From: DASUPK01 sp963843085 | GTDB lineage: Bacteria > Actinomycetota > Thermoleophilia > Solirubrobacterales > 70-9 | DNA length: 64,000 nt | Assembly (NCBI GenBank): GCA_963843085.1 | Contig: CAWJJG010000002.1 | Location: forward strand, 124,001 to 188,000 | Direction of reading: 5' to 3' | Shown: in pieces, positions 40,715 to 48,871 of the stretch | How the letters are laid out: each line of letters begins with the position of its first letter | Numbering within the stretch: position 1 is the stretch's first letter | The notes under the pieces: model-generated | The model's input: only the letters and a program-made list of their open reading frames with translations | What the model was told of the DNA's origin: nothing | Databases searched by the model: none | Program-made: the position numbers and the translations under genes

Positions 40715-41254
40715 TCAGGCAGCCGAGCGGCTGCCGCTGGGGACGATCGTCTCCACCAGGCCGGTGACAACGTCATAGACATGGCCCGAAAGGGGGATTC
40801 GCGGGGAGACGGCGGACGCCGACCGAAGCCGTTCGACGTCGCGTGTGACGGTGTCGACCGGGTCCAGGATCGCTCGGTCTGCGAGGGCCAGCTCGTCGGC
40901 GCCGGTCCGGTCCGCGTGGCGGCGCCGGAAGCCCTCGTCCGAGAGAGCGGCTGCCCCGCACTGGGTGTGGTGGACCACGGCGACCTCGAACAGCGGCCCA
41001 TCGGGCACGAGGTTCTCCGCGATCTGGCCGATGAAGGCCACGTCGTTCACCACCTCCGGCGTGACTCGGCCGCCGACGTTGCGGACGACCACCGCGTCGC
41101 CGAGCCCGAGGTCGAGGAAGTGAGCCGGGTCGACGCGGGGATCGACGCACGTGACCACGAACAGGCGCAGATTCGGGAAGACGACGGCGCCCTCGTGGCC
41201 ACCGGTGGCGGCGAAGCTCCGGTTGCGCTCGAGCGCGGATTCGATCCCGTTCAT
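40715..41254 (-). CDS. Beta-carbonic anhydrase (small form)
   Basis: A 179-residue beta-class carbonic anhydrase. The zinc ligands Cys36 (TCVDPRVD), His96 and Cys99 (HHTQCGAA) are present and the Asp38-Arg40 dyad is intact. It is shorter and quite different from the enzyme at 18842, so it is not a recent duplicate. The ATG overlaps the MMPL stop as ATGA (41251-41254), which makes it the last gene of the PadR/MMPL operon. A carbonic anhydrase coupled to an MMPL exporter is an unexpected pairing. Confidence 0.9.
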   Translation of the reverse strand: MNGIESALERNRSFAATGGHEGAVVFPNLRLFVVTCVDPRVDPAHFLDLGLGDAVVVRNVGGRVTPEVVNDVAFIGQIAENLVPDGPLFEVAVVHHTQCGAAALSDEGFRRRHADRTGADELALADRAILDPVDTVTRDVERLRSASAVSPRIPLSGHVYDVVTGLVETIVPSGSRSAA

Positions 41255-43395
41255 GCGGCCTCCCCCGCGGCCGGGCCCGGCCCGGTCTCGCTCAATCCGA
41301 AGCGGGAGTGCAGGCGCCGCAGCGGCCTGGGCGCCCACCAATTCCAATCGCCCAGCAGCTCCATCAGTGAGGGAACCAGCAGCGCACGGATCAGGCTGGC
41401 GTCGATCAGCACGGCAATCGCGGTGCCGACGCCGTTCTCCTTGATGAAGATGATCTGCGAGGTCGCGAAGGCGCCGACCGCGATCGCGAAGAGGAGCGCG
41501 GCCGCCGTGACGATGCGCCCGGTCCTCTCCAACCCGACGGCGACCGCCTCCGAGCTGTTGATCCCCGAGTCGTGGGCCTCCTTGATCCGGGAGAGCAGGA
41601 AGACGCCGTAGTCGGTCGAGAGCCCGAAGACGACGGCGAACAGCAGGATCGGCATCGTCTGCTCGAGCGCGCCCTGGCCGCGGTAGTCGAGCAGGCCCTC
41701 GAGCCGGCCGTCCTGGAAGACGAAGACCAGGATCCCGAAGGTGGCGCTCAGGTTGAGCGCGTTCATGAGCAGTTGCTTGACGGGCAGGATCACCGACCCG
41801 GTCATCAGGAAGAGGACGATCAGCGTCGCGACGATCACGATCGCCAGCGCGATCGGGGCGTGTGACGAGAGGCTCGATTGCAGGTCGACGAAGTGAGCGG
41901 CCGCACCTCCGACGAGCAGCTGCGTTCCGGCCGGCGCCGGCAGGTCTCGCAGCGTCTTCACCGCATTCCGGCTCGTGTCCGAGATGTAGCTCTCCGTCGA
42001 GTAGGCCTGGATCACGGCGTCGCCATTGGGCAGGGGCACCGCCGGCTGGACCTCGGCGATACCGCTGACCCCGGAGATCTGGCGGCCGACCGCCGCCAGC
42101 GCCTTCGGATTCGCGTTCTCGACCAGGATCTGGTTCGGGGTGTCGCGGAACGGCGGGAATTCGGCTCGCATCACGTTGTCCACCTGGCGGGCGCTGGCGC
42201 TCTCCGGCAGCACCTGGGCGTCGACCGAGGTGAACTTGAGCGAGTAGAACGGGATTCCCAGCACCAACAGGAGGACGGCGGTGACGGTGGCGACCCCGAC
42301 CGGCCGGCGCATGACGAAGCGGGAGAGCCGGTACCAGAAGCCGTCCTGCATGTGGGTCGCGTCGCGCTCGGCGCGGCGCTGCAGGAAGCCCGGGGCCAGC
42401 GCGTTGACGCGGTTGCCGAGCAGGGCGAGAACCGCCGGGAGCACGGTCAGGGCGATCAGGGAGGCGAACAGCGCGACGAGCGCTCCGCCCAGGCCCATCG
42501 AGTAGAGGAAGCGCTGCGGGAAGACGAGCAGCGAGGCGAGGGCCACGGCAACGGTGATCGAGGAGAAGAGCACCGTACGGCCGGCCGTGTTCATGGTTCG
42601 GCGCATCGCCTCGGCGCCCGGGCCGGTCTTCGCGATCTCCTCGCGGTAGCGCGAGACGACGAACAGGCTGTAGTCGATCGCGAGCCCGAGTCCGAGACCG
42701 GTCGTCAGGTTGAGTGCGAAGACCGAGACGTCGACCACCTCGTTCGCCAGGCGCAGCATCAGGAAGGTGCCGACGATCGCCAGGCCTCCGATCATCAGGG
42801 GCAGGAGCGCGGCGACAGCGCTGCGGAAGAAGAGCAGAGAGAGCAGGAAGAGCAGTGGGAACGCGAGCAGCTCGGCCATCCGGAGGTCCTTCTCGACCTG
42901 CTTGTTCACCTGTTCCTGCGCCAAGGCGATGCCGCCGACGCTGATGCCGGGACGGCCTTCGAGGTCGTCGGCGATCCTTTTCGCGGCGTCCTGCTGAGCC
43001 TTGTCGTCCGTCGCCTTCAGACTGACCGCGATGTAGGTGATATCGCCCTGGCGCGAGACGAAGTCGCGGTTGTGCGTGTCGAGATAGCTCGCCGCCGAGG
43101 CGACGTCCGGATTCCGCTTGAGTTGCGACTCGAGTTGCGCGACGCGCTGACGCCCGGCTGGGGTGGTGGGGGAGGTGTTCTGCACGATCACGATCACGCT
43201 GGCCGCTCGGTAGCCGTCGTCCTCGAGCCGGTTCTGCGCCTTGACGCTTTCCGTGCCGGGGTCGTCCGCTCCGTAGGGCGCGAGCTTGCTCGCGACCCCT
43301 CCACCGATCGCGCCGGCGATCACGAAGAAGACCGCCGCCAAGATGACCACGCGCCTGCCACGGCGCTGAGCCAGCGATGCCAGTGAGTTGAACAT
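41251..43395 (-). CDS. MMPL-family RND transporter
   Basis: A 714-residue transporter with two MMPL membrane blocks. Motifs are GLGLAIDYSLFVVSRYREEI in the first and VFGLSTDYGVFLLSRIKEAH in the second, both with the Asp-Tyr relay pair. Two large extracytoplasmic loops follow the first helix of each half. It probably exports a lipid-like or drug-like compound. It starts 3 bases after the PadR stop and is itself coupled to a carbonic anhydrase, so PadR presumably controls both. Confidence 0.92.
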   Translation of the reverse strand: MFNSLASLAQRRGRRVVILAAVFFVIAGAIGGGVASKLAPYGADDPGTESVKAQNRLEDDGYRAASVIVIVQNTSPTTPAGRQRVAQLESQLKRNPDVASAASYLDTHNRDFVSRQGDITYIAVSLKATDDKAQQDAAKRIADDLEGRPGISVGGIALAQEQVNKQVEKDLRMAELLAFPLLFLLSLLFFRSAVAALLPLMIGGLAIVGTFLMLRLANEVVDVSVFALNLTTGLGLGLAIDYSLFVVSRYREEIAKTGPGAEAMRRTMNTAGRTVLFSSITVAVALASLLVFPQRFLYSMGLGGALVALFASLIALTVLPAVLALLGNRVNALAPGFLQRRAERDATHMQDGFWYRLSRFVMRRPVGVATVTAVLLLVLGIPFYSLKFTSVDAQVLPESASARQVDNVMRAEFPPFRDTPNQILVENANPKALAAVGRQISGVSGIAEVQPAVPLPNGDAVIQAYSTESYISDTSRNAVKTLRDLPAPAGTQLLVGGAAAHFVDLQSSLSSHAPIALAIVIVATLIVLFLMTGSVILPVKQLLMNALNLSATFGILVFVFQDGRLEGLLDYRGQGALEQTMPILLFAVVFGLSTDYGVFLLSRIKEAHDSGINSSEAVAVGLERTGRIVTAAALLFAIAVGAFATSQIIFIKENGVGTAIAVLIDASLIRALLVPSLMELLGDWNWWAPRPLRRLHSRFGLSETGPGPAAGEAA

Positions 43396-43398
43396 GTC

Positions 43399-43983
43399 CT
43401 ATCTCCCCCCGGCGGCTTTGGCCGCCCGATCGGTTTCTCGTTCCAGTTGATCCGCGGCGCGCTCGAACCACTCCGCCGTCCATTCGCTCATCTCGATGCC
43501 GAACCGGAGCACCAGCAGCGATCCGGCATCCGGCTTCGCGTCGGGGCCCTCCGGCTCGCCGGTTTCGTCGATCGCCTGCTGGATCGCTCGGAGCTCGGCT
43601 GCCTTCGCCCGCGAGGTCGCCGCACGCTTGCGGGCGATCTCCGCGGTCAGAGCCGGTTCGACGGCGCCGGAGAAGAAGAGACGCAGCAGGCCCTCGTCGC
43701 GAGACTCGAGCACCTCCGAGTCGCCGGAGATCCATTCCTTCGCCGCCCTCCGGCCCTTGGCGGTCAGCTTGTAGGTGGTGCGTTGGCGGTTGCCCTGGGC
43801 CGAATCGCTGCCGGTGATCAGGCCCTCCGCCTCGAGGCGCTTGAGCTCGGGATAGATCTGGCCGTAGCTCGCCGCCCAGAAGAAGCGGGCCGAGGTGTCG
43901 ACCAACTGCTTGATCTCGTAGCCGGACCGCGGGCTGGCGGACAGCATTCCCACTATGACCTTGCCGGTGGCGTTCAGTTCCAT
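43399..43983 (-). CDS. PadR-family transcriptional regulator
   Basis: A 194-residue PadR regulator of the long type. The winged helix is ELNATGKVIVGMLSASPRSG, YEIKQLVDTSARFFWAASYG, QIYPELKRLEAEGLI, with the wing RQRTTYKLTAKGRRAAKEWI. The C-terminal half is a helical dimerisation domain. ATG 43983 gives the standard family start. Two palindromic GATATATC boxes lie 11 bases upstream of the start codon. It heads the PadR-MMPL-carbonic anhydrase unit and follows the ABC exporter genes. Confidence 0.93.
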   Translation of the reverse strand: MELNATGKVIVGMLSASPRSGYEIKQLVDTSARFFWAASYGQIYPELKRLEAEGLITGSDSAQGNRQRTTYKLTAKGRRAAKEWISGDSEVLESRDEGLLRLFFSGAVEPALTAEIARKRAATSRAKAAELRAIQQAIDETGEPEGPDAKPDAGSLLVLRFGIEMSEWTAEWFERAADQLERETDRAAKAAGGR

Positions 43984-43993
43984 GGCGCCACCA

Positions 43994-44014
43994 GATATAT
44001 CAATCCGATATATC
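43994..44014. promoter_or_regulatory. Candidate PadR operator: two GATATATC palindromes
   Basis: GATATATC occurs at 43994-44001 and again at 44007-44014 with 5 bases between. Each octamer is its own reverse complement, and their centres lie 13 bases apart, just over one helical turn. The pair is an AT-rich island in high-GC DNA directly upstream of padR, where a -10 element would lie. This fits an autoregulated PadR operator. Confidence 0.55.
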
Positions 44015-44032
44015 AGCCGTGTGTGACGTCGG

Positions 44033-44833
44033 TCACGCAGCCTCGGCGGCGCGGCCCTGCGGCTCCCACTTGAACCGGCGGGTGGCGACCCAGATGCCGG
44101 CGAGGCCCCAGATGACGAGGGCGACGGCATCGCTTGCCGACAGGCCGATCCCGCTCGGATTCTGGGCGACCGTCGACTGCAGGCCCTGGGCGAGGTGGTA
44201 GAGCGGGAACAGCCGCCCGACCTCCTGCAGGAAGCTCGGGAGCGTGTCGAGCGCGATGAAGATCCCCGAGACGAAGGAGAGCATCACCACGGTGAACGCC
44301 CCGATCGGCTGAGCGCTGTCCTCGTTCTTGGCGAGCGAGGTGGCGGCGATCCCGAGCGCGGAGAGCGTGGCGGTTCCGAGGGCGAGGCAGATGATGAAGC
44401 CGGGGACCGTCTGCGCCGGCAGATGAACGCCGTAGAAGATGATCCCGATCGCGATCATGATCCCGCCCACGACCAGCGCGAAGACGACCGAGCGGAGCAC
44501 CTGGGAGGCCACGAAGGTCCACACCGGCGCCGGCATCCCACGCTGGCGCTTGAGCTGACCCCGCTCGCGCTGGCTGACGAGCGCCATGAGGGGGGTGCTG
44601 AAGCAGGAGAGCGCCAGCGCGTAGGCGATCAGCCCCGCCGTGAAGTAGGCGTGGACATCGATCGTGTGCCCCGCGACCGTCGTCGTCTGCGGCCCTCCGT
44701 TCGTGAAGAGGGAGTTGAAGAGCAGCAGGAAGATGAGTGGGAAGAGCGCCCCGAACAGCATCGCCCGCGGGGTCCGGAGCGTGGCCAGCAGCGCGTACTT
44801 CGTCTGGATCAGGACGAGCCGCAGGTCGTTCAT
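44033..44833 (-). CDS. ABC-2 type exporter permease
   Basis: A 266-residue membrane protein with six hydrophobic spans of the ABC-2 family (AMLFGALFPLIFLLLFNSLF, YFTAGLIAYALALSCFSTPL, SVVFALVVGGIMIAIGIIFY, VPGFIICLALGTATLSALGI, FTVVMLSFVSGIFIALDTLP and a last one near the C-terminus). The family motif region RERGQLKRQRGMPAP lies after the second span. It pairs with the ATPase encoded just upstream; the ATGA overlap (44830-44833) couples them. The substrate is unknown, probably a drug or lipid. Confidence 0.9.
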   Translation of the reverse strand: MNDLRLVLIQTKYALLATLRTPRAMLFGALFPLIFLLLFNSLFTNGGPQTTTVAGHTIDVHAYFTAGLIAYALALSCFSTPLMALVSQRERGQLKRQRGMPAPVWTFVASQVLRSVVFALVVGGIMIAIGIIFYGVHLPAQTVPGFIICLALGTATLSALGIAATSLAKNEDSAQPIGAFTVVMLSFVSGIFIALDTLPSFLQEVGRLFPLYHLAQGLQSTVAQNPSGIGLSASDAVALVIWGLAGIWVATRRFKWEPQGRAAEAA

Positions 44834-45753
44834 CCGCCGTCCACCCGCGGATCGGACGTGACCTCGAGGAAGACGTCCTCGAGGCTGGGCCGTCTGACCT
44901 CGAGATCCGGCAGCTCGATTCCCTCGCCCTCGGCCCAGTTGAGCAGCCGGTGGAGGTCGTGCTGCGGGTCGGTGGTCGCGATCGTCGCCTGATTGCCCGA
45001 GATGACCGACTTGCGGCCGATCGCCTCCGCGGCCCGGTGAGCGACGCCGTCGGGGGTCCGAAACCGGATCATGGTCTCTCGGCCGAGCTTGTCGCCCAGG
45101 GTCTCCGGCGCACCCTCCGCCACGATCCGGCCTTCGCGGAGGATCACGACGCGGTCGGCGAGGTGCTGGGCCTCCTCCATGTAGTGGGTGGTGAGCACGA
45201 TCGTCGTGCCCAGGTCCTTCAGTCCCTGGATCATGTTCCAGGCGTCCCGTCGCGCGGTCGGATCGAAGCCCGTGGTCGGCTCGTCGAGGAAGAGCACTTC
45301 GGGGTTACCGACGATTCCGACGCCGACGTCCAGCCGGCGCTGCTGCCCGCCGGACAGCGAACCGACCCGCGCATCGCGCCTTCCGCCGAGGCCAACCAGC
45401 TCGAGGGTCTCGTCAATCGGGCGCGGATTCGGAAAGAAGCTCGAGTACAGATGCATCGTCTCGGCGACCGTGAGCAGCGGGTTGAGCTCGCATTCCTGGA
45501 GGACGAGGCCGATCCGGGTCCGCCACTCTCGAGTGGGACGCATCGGATCGATGCCGAGCACGGAGATATCCCCGGCCGTCCGCTCTCGGTAGCCCTCGAG
45601 GATCTCGACGGTCGTCGTCTTGCCGGCCCCGTTGGGGCCGAGGAAGCCGAACACTTCGCCCTTCCCGACTTCGAAGTCGATCCCCCTGACCGCCTCGTGC
45701 TCGCCGTAAGACTTGTGCAGGCCGGATACGCGAATCGCTGCGTCCTGCGCCAT
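44830..45753 (-). CDS. ABC transporter ATP-binding protein (drug-resistance DrrA type)
   Basis: A 307-residue ATPase. Walker A is GPNGAGKTTTVEILEG, the signature is LSGGQQRRLDVGVG, Walker B is VLFLDEPTTGFD and the H-loop is VLTTHYMEEAQ. The C-terminal extension with LEDVFLEVT is typical of ABC-2 exporters of the DrrA/NodI type. It is the first gene of the exporter-PadR-MMPL run. It is divergent from lysC, separated by about 50 bases. Confidence 0.94.
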   Translation of the reverse strand: MAQDAAIRVSGLHKSYGEHEAVRGIDFEVGKGEVFGFLGPNGAGKTTTVEILEGYRERTAGDISVLGIDPMRPTREWRTRIGLVLQECELNPLLTVAETMHLYSSFFPNPRPIDETLELVGLGGRRDARVGSLSGGQQRRLDVGVGIVGNPEVLFLDEPTTGFDPTARRDAWNMIQGLKDLGTTIVLTTHYMEEAQHLADRVVILREGRIVAEGAPETLGDKLGRETMIRFRTPDGVAHRAAEAIGRKSVISGNQATIATTDPQHDLHRLLNWAEGEGIELPDLEVRRPSLEDVFLEVTSDPRVDGG

Positions 45754-45806
45754 TCGGCAGCGATCTTAGTGGCCGAGATCTAAAGCTCGCCTATTCTCGG
45801 GTGCTG

Positions 45807-47096
45807 ATGGCAACCGACCAGAAGACAGACGGAATCGTGGTGATGAAGTTCGGCGGCACCTCGGTCGCGGGGACCGAGGAGCTCAAGCGCGCCGCGAGGC
45901 GGATCGTTGCCGCGCGCGACGCCGGTCATCCGGTCGTCGCGGTCCTGTCAGCGCGGGGCAAGACGACCGACCGCCTGCTCGAGGCCGCCCGCGAGATCTC
46001 CCCGCGGCCCGATCCCCGGGAGATGGACATGCTGCTCTCGATCGGAGAGCGTGAGTCCTGCGCGCTCTGCGCCATGGCCATCAACGATCTCGGCCACCGG
46101 GCGATCTCGCTGACCGGGTCGCAGGCGGGAATCGTCACCGACTCCTCCCACACCAAGGCGCGGATCATCGACGTGCGGGCCGATCGCATCAAGGCTGCGC
46201 TCGGCGAGGACGCCATCGTGCTCGTCGCCGGCTTCCAGGGGGTCTCCACCGAGAGCCGCGATGTCACCACGCTCGGCCGCGGCGGCTCCGACACCACCGC
46301 CGTCGCACTCGCCGCGGCGCTCGGCGGCGAGGTCTGCGAGATCTACACCGACGTCGATGGGGTGTTCACCGCGGACCCGCGGATCGTGCCCGATGCGAGA
46401 AAGCTGCCGGTCGTCTCCTACGAGGAGATGCTCGAGATGGCCTCCTCGGGCGCCCGCGTCCTCCAGCTTCGAGCGGTCGAGTACGGGCGGAACCACGGAG
46501 TGCGGATCCACTGTCGGAGCTCGGCCAAGGACGCCCCAGGTACCCTCGTCGTCTCCGAGCAGGAGACCATGGAACAGCCTTCGGTAACAGCAGTCACCCA
46601 CTCGACCGACGAGGCGCGCGTCACGCTCACCGGCGTGCCCGACGAGCCCGGTGTCGCCGGCCGCATCTTCGGCGCGCTCGCCGACGCCAACATCAACGTC
46701 GACATGATCATCCAGAACGAGCCGGTCTCTCACGACGGGGGCGCTGACCTCTCCTTCACCGTCGAGGGCGACGAGCTCGAGGCGGCCGAGGAGGCGATCC
46801 GGCTCGAGGATTCCGAGATCGGCATCGAGAGCGACCGGAACATGGGGAAGGTCTCGATCGTCGGCGCGGGAATGCGCAGCCACCCGGGCGTCGCCGCCAA
46901 GGTCTTCCGCGTCCTCGGCGAGAACAAGATCAACATCGAGATGATCTCGACCTCGCCGATCAAGATCTCCTGCGTGATCCGCGGCGACTCGGTGCCGCAG
47001 GCCGTCGAGGCGCTCCACGACGCTTTCGAGCTGGGCGCCGACGCGATCCGCAGGGAAGAGCCGACCGGCACCGACCGCCCGACCGTCAGCGGCTGA
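45807..47096 (+). CDS. lysC: Aspartate kinase
   Basis: A 429-residue enzyme that phosphorylates aspartate, the first step towards lysine, threonine, methionine and diaminopimelate. The kinase core has VMKFGGTSVAGTEELKRA, the FQGVSTESRDVTTLGRGGSD loop and EIYTDVDGVFTADPRIVPDA. Two ACT domains follow (VTLTGVPDEPGVAGRIFGAL; VSIVGAGMRSHPGVAAKVFR), which usually mediate feedback control by lysine/threonine. ATG 45807 is used; GTG 45801 is two codons upstream. Its usual partner asd is 1.8 kb downstream, beyond a secreted protein gene. Confidence 0.96.
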   Translation: MATDQKTDGIVVMKFGGTSVAGTEELKRAARRIVAARDAGHPVVAVLSARGKTTDRLLEAAREISPRPDPREMDMLLSIGERESCALCAMAINDLGHRAISLTGSQAGIVTDSSHTKARIIDVRADRIKAALGEDAIVLVAGFQGVSTESRDVTTLGRGGSDTTAVALAAALGGEVCEIYTDVDGVFTADPRIVPDARKLPVVSYEEMLEMASSGARVLQLRAVEYGRNHGVRIHCRSSAKDAPGTLVVSEQETMEQPSVTAVTHSTDEARVTLTGVPDEPGVAGRIFGALADANINVDMIIQNEPVSHDGGADLSFTVEGDELEAAEEAIRLEDSEIGIESDRNMGKVSIVGAGMRSHPGVAAKVFRVLGENKINIEMISTSPIKISCVIRGDSVPQAVEALHDAFELGADAIRREEPTGTDRPTVSG

Positions 47097-47116
47097 GCGC
47101 GGCCCGAATATCAGGG

Positions 47117-47146
47117 TTGACTGAACGCTGAGGGCCTGACTAGGGT
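47117..47146 (+). promoter_or_regulatory. Candidate sigma-70-type promoter
   Basis: TTGACT (47117-47122) and TAGGGT (47141-47146) are separated by 18 bases, 40 bases before the ATG of the secreted beta-helix gene. The -35 is a near-perfect match, while the -10 is weak. It would give the secreted gene its own transcript despite its position between lysC and asd. Confidence 0.4.
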
Positions 47147-47185
47147 GACCCAGCTCAGGGGGCCCCGGGGAAGGAGCGCTGGTCG

Positions 47186-48844
47186 ATGAAGATGAGGTTG
47201 CTGATTGCGGGACCGCTCGCGATGCTCGCCTCGCTCTTCATCGCAACAAGCGCGTTGGCGGGCGTCCGGCTCACGGTCGACACGACCGCCGACGACACCG
47301 CGACTCCCAACACCGACGGGCAATGCACCCTGCGCGAGGCGGTCGCCGTCTCCAATGCCGACGATGCGCTCAGCGAAGACTGCCCGACCAACGGCTCACC
47401 TTCCGAGAACCAGATCGGGTTCGCCCCCGCGCTCGGCGGGAACCCGGTCATCACTCTCGCCTTGTTTGGGGACCTTGAAATCGCGGGACACGATGTGGCC
47501 ATCACCGGGCCCGCGACCGTGATGGCCGCCGACGACTCGCACCACCGCGTGATCAACAGCAACGGGATCAACCTCACCCTGAACTCGCTCACGATCAGCA
47601 ATGGGAGCGATACCAGCGGCAGCGGAGGCGGCATCAGAGCCATCGCGGGTACCTTGCACCTGAACAACTCCAGCGTGACCGGGAACACGGAGACGAAAAC
47701 CGGACCGTCGGGCTCGATCGTGGCGCAGGGCGGTGGGATCTTCTCACTCGGCGCGGCGGTCACCCTCACGGACTCCAACGTGTCGAATAATCAGGCGATC
47801 GCCACCGCCGGAGGCACCGCGAACGTGCTCGCCCTCGGTGGGGGTATGGAGATTCAAAGCGGTGACGTGACCCTGCAGAACAGCGTCGTCTCCGGCAACC
47901 AGGCGCTCGGCTCCTCCTCCGGCGACAGCGGATCGCTCGAAGGAGACGGAGGCGGGATCCGCACCGACGGCGCGGTCACGATCAAGCACAGCACGATCAG
48001 CGGCAACCTGGGGAGTGCGGCCGCCACCGGCACCAGCACCAGCCTTCAGGCACAGGGAGGCGGCCTCCTGGTCCACGGCACCGGTGCCGTCGACGTTGAG
48101 CTGAGCACGATCGCGAACAACCTGATGAAGTCCACCGGTGGCGCGACGCCGCTGACCAGGGGCGGCGGCATCGCCGACCAAGCTATGGGGACCGACGACA
48201 ACTTCATCAGCGACACGATCGCGGGCAACGGGCTCGACCCAGGTTCCGCAACCACCGATGTTCAAGGGCTGAATGTCTACGCGAACACCGGGACCGGCAG
48301 CAAGAGCTTCTCGAACACGATCATCGCCAACCCGATCGGCTCGGCGGGCACGAACTGCGACCTCGATGTTCCCCTCGCGGACAACGGGCCGAACCTGGAG
48401 TTCCCGGGCGACCCGGGCCCCTTCGTTGCGTGCTTCGATCCGACGCACATGAACGTCATGCACGTGGATCCGCAGCTCGGGGCCCTGGGCAGCCACGGTG
48501 GGGCGACGGCGACGATGGTCCCGGCCGCGACGAGCCCGGTGATCGACCAGGGCACGGCCGCCCAGCAGACCGACGCGACTCACGATCAGCGCGGTCTGAC
48601 GCGCCCGGTCGTGTTCTCGGGGATCAAGCCTTTCGACGGCACCGACATTGGCGCGGTCGAGGTGCAGAAGCAGTGCGCGGAGCAGACGACGCCCACCTTC
48701 GTCTGTCCCACCCCGCCGGGGCCGCCGGCTCCGACCCCGTCGCAGCCCGCTCCTTCGCCCAAGAAGAAGAAGTGCAAGAAGCACAAGAAGGGCAAGAAGG
48801 CGTCGGTCGCCAAGAAGAAGTGCAAGAAGAAGCACAAGAAGTAG
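47186..48844 (+). CDS. Secreted CSLREA/beta-helix protein with C-terminal Lys/Cys tail
   Basis: A 552-residue exported protein. The signal peptide (LLIAGPLAMLASLFIATSAL) precedes LTVDTTADDTATPNTDGQCT-LREAV, the CSLREA-type element found before parallel beta-helix domains. The centre has many Asn/Gly/Ser-rich turns (NNSSVTGNTETK, DSNVSNNQAIATAG, NSVVSGNQALGSSS), typical of a choice-of-anchor Q beta helix. A Pro-rich stretch leads to the tail: KKKKCKKHKKGKK, ASVA, KKKCKKKHKK. SD GGGGAAGGAG lies upstream of ATG 47186. It separates lysC from asd. Confidence 0.82.
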   Translation: MKMRLLIAGPLAMLASLFIATSALAGVRLTVDTTADDTATPNTDGQCTLREAVAVSNADDALSEDCPTNGSPSENQIGFAPALGGNPVITLALFGDLEIAGHDVAITGPATVMAADDSHHRVINSNGINLTLNSLTISNGSDTSGSGGGIRAIAGTLHLNNSSVTGNTETKTGPSGSIVAQGGGIFSLGAAVTLTDSNVSNNQAIATAGGTANVLALGGGMEIQSGDVTLQNSVVSGNQALGSSSGDSGSLEGDGGGIRTDGAVTIKHSTISGNLGSAAATGTSTSLQAQGGGLLVHGTGAVDVELSTIANNLMKSTGGATPLTRGGGIADQAMGTDDNFISDTIAGNGLDPGSATTDVQGLNVYANTGTGSKSFSNTIIANPIGSAGTNCDLDVPLADNGPNLEFPGDPGPFVACFDPTHMNVMHVDPQLGALGSHGGATATMVPAATSPVIDQGTAAQQTDATHDQRGLTRPVVFSGIKPFDGTDIGAVEVQKQCAEQTTPTFVCPTPPGPPAPTPSQPAPSPKKKKCKKHKKGKKASVAKKKCKKKHKK

Positions 48845-48871
48845 GCCCCGTCTGATCCGTACCCTTTGGGC

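Noticed and set aside
40715..43735. Very long open minus-strand frame (about 1000 codons) across the MMPL gene
   Set aside because: It is the Arg-rich shadow of the MMPL frame. Only its last 179 codons, the carbonic anhydrase from 41254, are real.
47117..47146. Strong evidence that lysC and asd form one operon
   Set aside because: A separate promoter candidate precedes the intervening secreted gene, and 1.8 kb separates lysC and asd, so cotranscription cannot be claimed.
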